From DASSFZ01 sp036514635 (lineage in GTDB: Bacteria; Chloroflexota; Anaerolineae; Fen-1058), in contig DATBWU010000227.1 of assembly GCA_036514635.1 (NCBI GenBank), positions 1-6,389 of the forward strand: 6,389 nucleotides of DNA, in the 5' to 3' direction. Both the position numbers and the translations under genes were made by a program. Of this stretch, positions 4,843 to 6,389 are shown one piece after another. The notes beneath the pieces were generated by a model. It worked only from the letters and a program-made list of their open reading frames with translations. It had not been told where the DNA came from and did no database searches. Each line of letters opens with the position of its first letter. Positions within the stretch are counted from its first letter, which is position 1.

Positions 4843-6151
4843 ATGAGCACCTCGATTTCACCTTTGATCGAACGCTATTTGGGCATCGACCTGCATAAGC
4901 ACTACCTGGTGATCGGCGGCGTCAACGCCAAGCAAGAGGTCGTGTTGCCGCCGCGTCGCATCGAGTTGGGCGACTGGCCCCAGCGGGCCAAGACGCATCT
5001 CCAGCCAACCGATGTCGTGGGGGTCGAAGCGACGACCAATGCGTGGGACTTCTACGATGTGACGAGTCCCCTCGTCCAGCGCGTCCTCGTCGCCAACGCG
5101 GCCAAGATCGCGTTGATCGCCAAGACGCGCGTCAAGACCGACAAGATCGATGTGATGGTGCTGGCGCGCTTGTTGGCGGCCGGGCTGATCCCCGAAGTGT
5201 GGGTGCCGCCGATGGACGTGCGCGAACTGCGATCGTTGATCGCGCATCGCCGGCGGGTGGTCGGTACGCGCACGTCGCTCAAGAACCGCTTGCACAGCGT
5301 GCTGCACCGCCATCACCTGGTCCTGCCCAGCGGCGATCCGTTCTCGGACATCCATCGTGCGTGGTGGGACACGCTGCCCGTCTCACCGACCGAGCGCTTG
5401 CACCTCAAGCACGACTTGGCCACGGTGGCCCAGCTCGACACGCAGATCGCCGAGATCGAAGATGAGCTGCGCCGGTTGAGTTGTGTCGCGCCGTGGGCTG
5501 CGCCGGTTGAGTTGTGTCGCGCCGTGGGCCGCGCCGGTCACCTACCTGATCCAGTTGCCGGGCATCGCGCTCATTACAGCCATGACCGTGTTGTCGGCCA
5601 TCGGCGACGTGACCCGCTGCGCACACGCCAAGGAACTGGCCTGCCCTTGCATGCTGTTTGCGGGGGTCGGTTACAGTGGTCTCGGCGCGGGTGTACACGA
5701 CAGCGGACAGACGCACCACACCGGGCATATCACCAAAGAAGGCCGCAAGGAACTGCGCCCGGTGCGGGTCGAAGCGCTGTGGCGCGCGGTCGAGTGCAGC
5801 GACTACTGGCGGGTCGAGTTCGAGCGGTTAACCCGGCGCATGCCTCCGACGAAAGCCATTGTGGCGCTGGCGCGCAAGATGCTGGTGGTGATCTGGCATG
5901 TCCTTACCGAGCAGGCAGCGGACATCCACGCCAATGCCGACCTGGTTGCCTTCAAGTTCATGGTCTGGTCCTGGAAGCTCACCGACGCGCAGCGCGGTGG
6001 ACTGACCCCCCGTCAGTTCGTGCGCTACCAATTGATGCATTTAGGATTGGGCCAAGACCTGACCCACGTCGTACGCGGTGGCGCTCGGCATCTCATTGCG
6101 CCGTCGGAAGAGGTGCTCGCGCTCAAGCCGGAACTGACGGCCGCCGCCTGA
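4843..6151 (+). pseudogene. IS110-family transposase disrupted by a 31-bp tandem duplication
   Basis: The first part, from ATG 4843, carries the DEDD domain: D16 in YLGIDLHKHY, E62 in GVEATTNAWDFYD, D100 and D103 in KTDKIDVMVLARLL. After V222 the frame is lost because a 31-bp segment is present twice (5466-5496, 5497-5527); the original frame then runs through unrelated sequence to 6243. The rest of the transposase continues in another frame to TGA 6151: PGIALITAMTVLSAIGD (helix-hairpin-helix-like), HDSGQTHHTGHITKEGRKEL with the expected catalytic Ser, then ALARKMLVVIWHVLTEQ. Deleting one repeat copy restores a continuous 425-residue protein, with V222 followed directly by TYLIQLPG. All expected catalytic residues survive in the two pieces. 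The lesion looks recent, and a slippage event could undo it. Confidence 0.93.
5466..5527 (+). repeat. Exact 31-bp tandem duplication inside the second IS110 transposase
   Basis: Copies at 5466-5496 and 5497-5527 are identical, each starting GCTGCGCCGGTTGAG. They are followed by a partial third copy (5528-5538, GCCGCGCCGGT, one mismatch) that belongs to the original gene and probably gave the microhomology for slippage. Because 31 is not a multiple of three, the duplication shifts the frame. Both copies encode LRRLSCVAPWAAPV when read in their respective frames. Confidence 0.97.
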
Positions 6152-6181
6152 GCCGGGCCAAACCCCAATCACACACCCCCC

Positions 6182-6204
6182 CCGTCGCAAAAATCCGGCG
6201 ACGG
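6182..6204 (+). terminator. Hairpin downstream of the second IS110 transposase, possible terminator
   Basis: CCGTCGC (6182-6188) and GCGACGG (6198-6204) form a perfect seven-pair stem with a nine-base A-rich loop, 30 bp after the stop codon. No T run follows, so it would be a poor intrinsic terminator. It may instead be a structural element of the IS right end. Confidence 0.35.
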
Positions 6205-6239
6205 CTGGTCGATGAGGTGTTGTTAAGGTTTAGCCGCAC

Positions 6240-6267
6240 TTGACACGGACGAACAACATGGTTAAAT
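6240..6267 (+). promoter_or_regulatory. Possible outward promoter at the right end of the second IS110 element
   Basis: TTGACA (6240-6245) is followed after 16 bases by TTAAAT (6262-6267), reading out of the element. In IS110-group elements a -35 near the right end can join a -10 in the left end when the element circularises, driving the bridge RNA, so this -35 may serve that purpose. Confidence 0.27.
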
Positions 6268-6389
6268 CGGCGTAACCCCAAAGGGAACGGGAGAGGCCGA
6301 TTGCCCATCCATCGTCTTCTCTCGTTTTCATTAGACGGGGAAACATCCGGGCGGAATCTGCCTCTTGACTTTTCAATTCATCGGTAGCC

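Larger units (their letters stand above)
4560..6300 (+). mobile_element. Second IS110-family insertion sequence, ends approximate
   Basis: The element is placed by its transposase pseudogene at 4843-6151. Neither end can be read directly, since this family lacks clear terminal repeats and no target copy is available. The left end probably lies between 4525 and 4700 and the right end between 6160 and 6320. Its transposase differs strongly from the first IS110 protein, so the two elements are not recent copies of each other. Confidence 0.4.
6152..6389. other. Region downstream of the second IS110 transposase, no gene seen
   Basis: It contains a C8 run (6176-6183), a hairpin, a promoter-like sequence and the AT-richer stretch after 6316. 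The right end of the IS110 element should lie here. I find no open frame with family features on either strand. Confidence 0.5.

Noticed and set aside
4458..4850. A 130-codon minus-strand frame containing MQPTA
   Set aside because: Its sequence has no fold-like pattern, it overlaps the second IS110 start, and its recognisable part is the translated intergenic repeat.
6303..6316. GCCCATCCATCGTC repeated in inverted orientation at 1292-1305
   Set aside because: A 14-bp match between two positions in 6.4 kb of GC-rich DNA is not far from chance, and the two IS110 elements are otherwise dissimilar, so I do not call it a shared element end.
1..6389. CRISPR array, tRNA or rRNA genes
   Set aside because: No regularly spaced short repeats, tRNA cloverleaf or conserved rRNA stretches were seen on either strand.

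Overview
The window is GC-rich bacterial DNA dominated by insertion sequences. Three transposase genes from two unrelated families (IS110-type DEDD and IS701-type DDE) fill most of its 6.4 kb, and only two non-transposon genes lie between them. The mix of a secreted PD40/TolB-like beta-propeller protein with an ICHKPGTP-type tail, a two-repeat AP2-like protein, and IS110 plus IS701 elements suggests an environmental bacterium, perhaps a Chloroflexota. That assignment rests on recollection of similar proteins and is not firm. TGA is used as a normal stop codon here, so no recoding is implied.

Layout. (1) Positions 1-1277, minus strand: an IS110-family transposase, open for 425 codons and cut by the window edge. 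Upstream of it (about 1278-1423) are a good promoter and nested hairpins in the place where IS110-group elements encode their bridge RNA. (2) 1459-2250, plus: an exported protein with four PD40 repeats, whose C-terminal tail is interrupted by the next element. (3) 2183-3772: a complete IS701-like element with 38-bp terminal inverted repeats (one mismatch). Its minus-strand transposase is inactivated by an in-frame TGA and by a frameshift at an A7 run. (4) 3727-4245, minus: an AP2-like DNA-binding protein whose last 14 residues and stop codon come from the right inverted repeat of that element. (5) 4246-4842: about 600 bp without a gene. It holds the AP2 gene leader, an attC-like or 'MQPTA' type repeat, and an inverted repeat enclosing the likely left end of the next element. 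(6) 4843-6151, plus: a second, different IS110-family transposase, broken by an exact 31-bp tandem duplication; deleting one copy restores a 425-residue protein. (7) 6152-6389: a hairpin and a possible outward promoter, with no gene.

How the parts relate. This is an insertion hot spot, not an operon or pathway. The IS701 element separates two convergent host genes and supplies the last codons and stops of both. Of the three transposases, only the first shows no damage within the window. The most interesting leads are the candidate bridge-RNA leaders of the two IS110 elements, the exact and potentially reversible 31-bp duplication, and a motif shared by the leader of the first IS110 element and the leader of the AP2 gene. 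I did not find convincing evidence of a wholly new multi-gene system.
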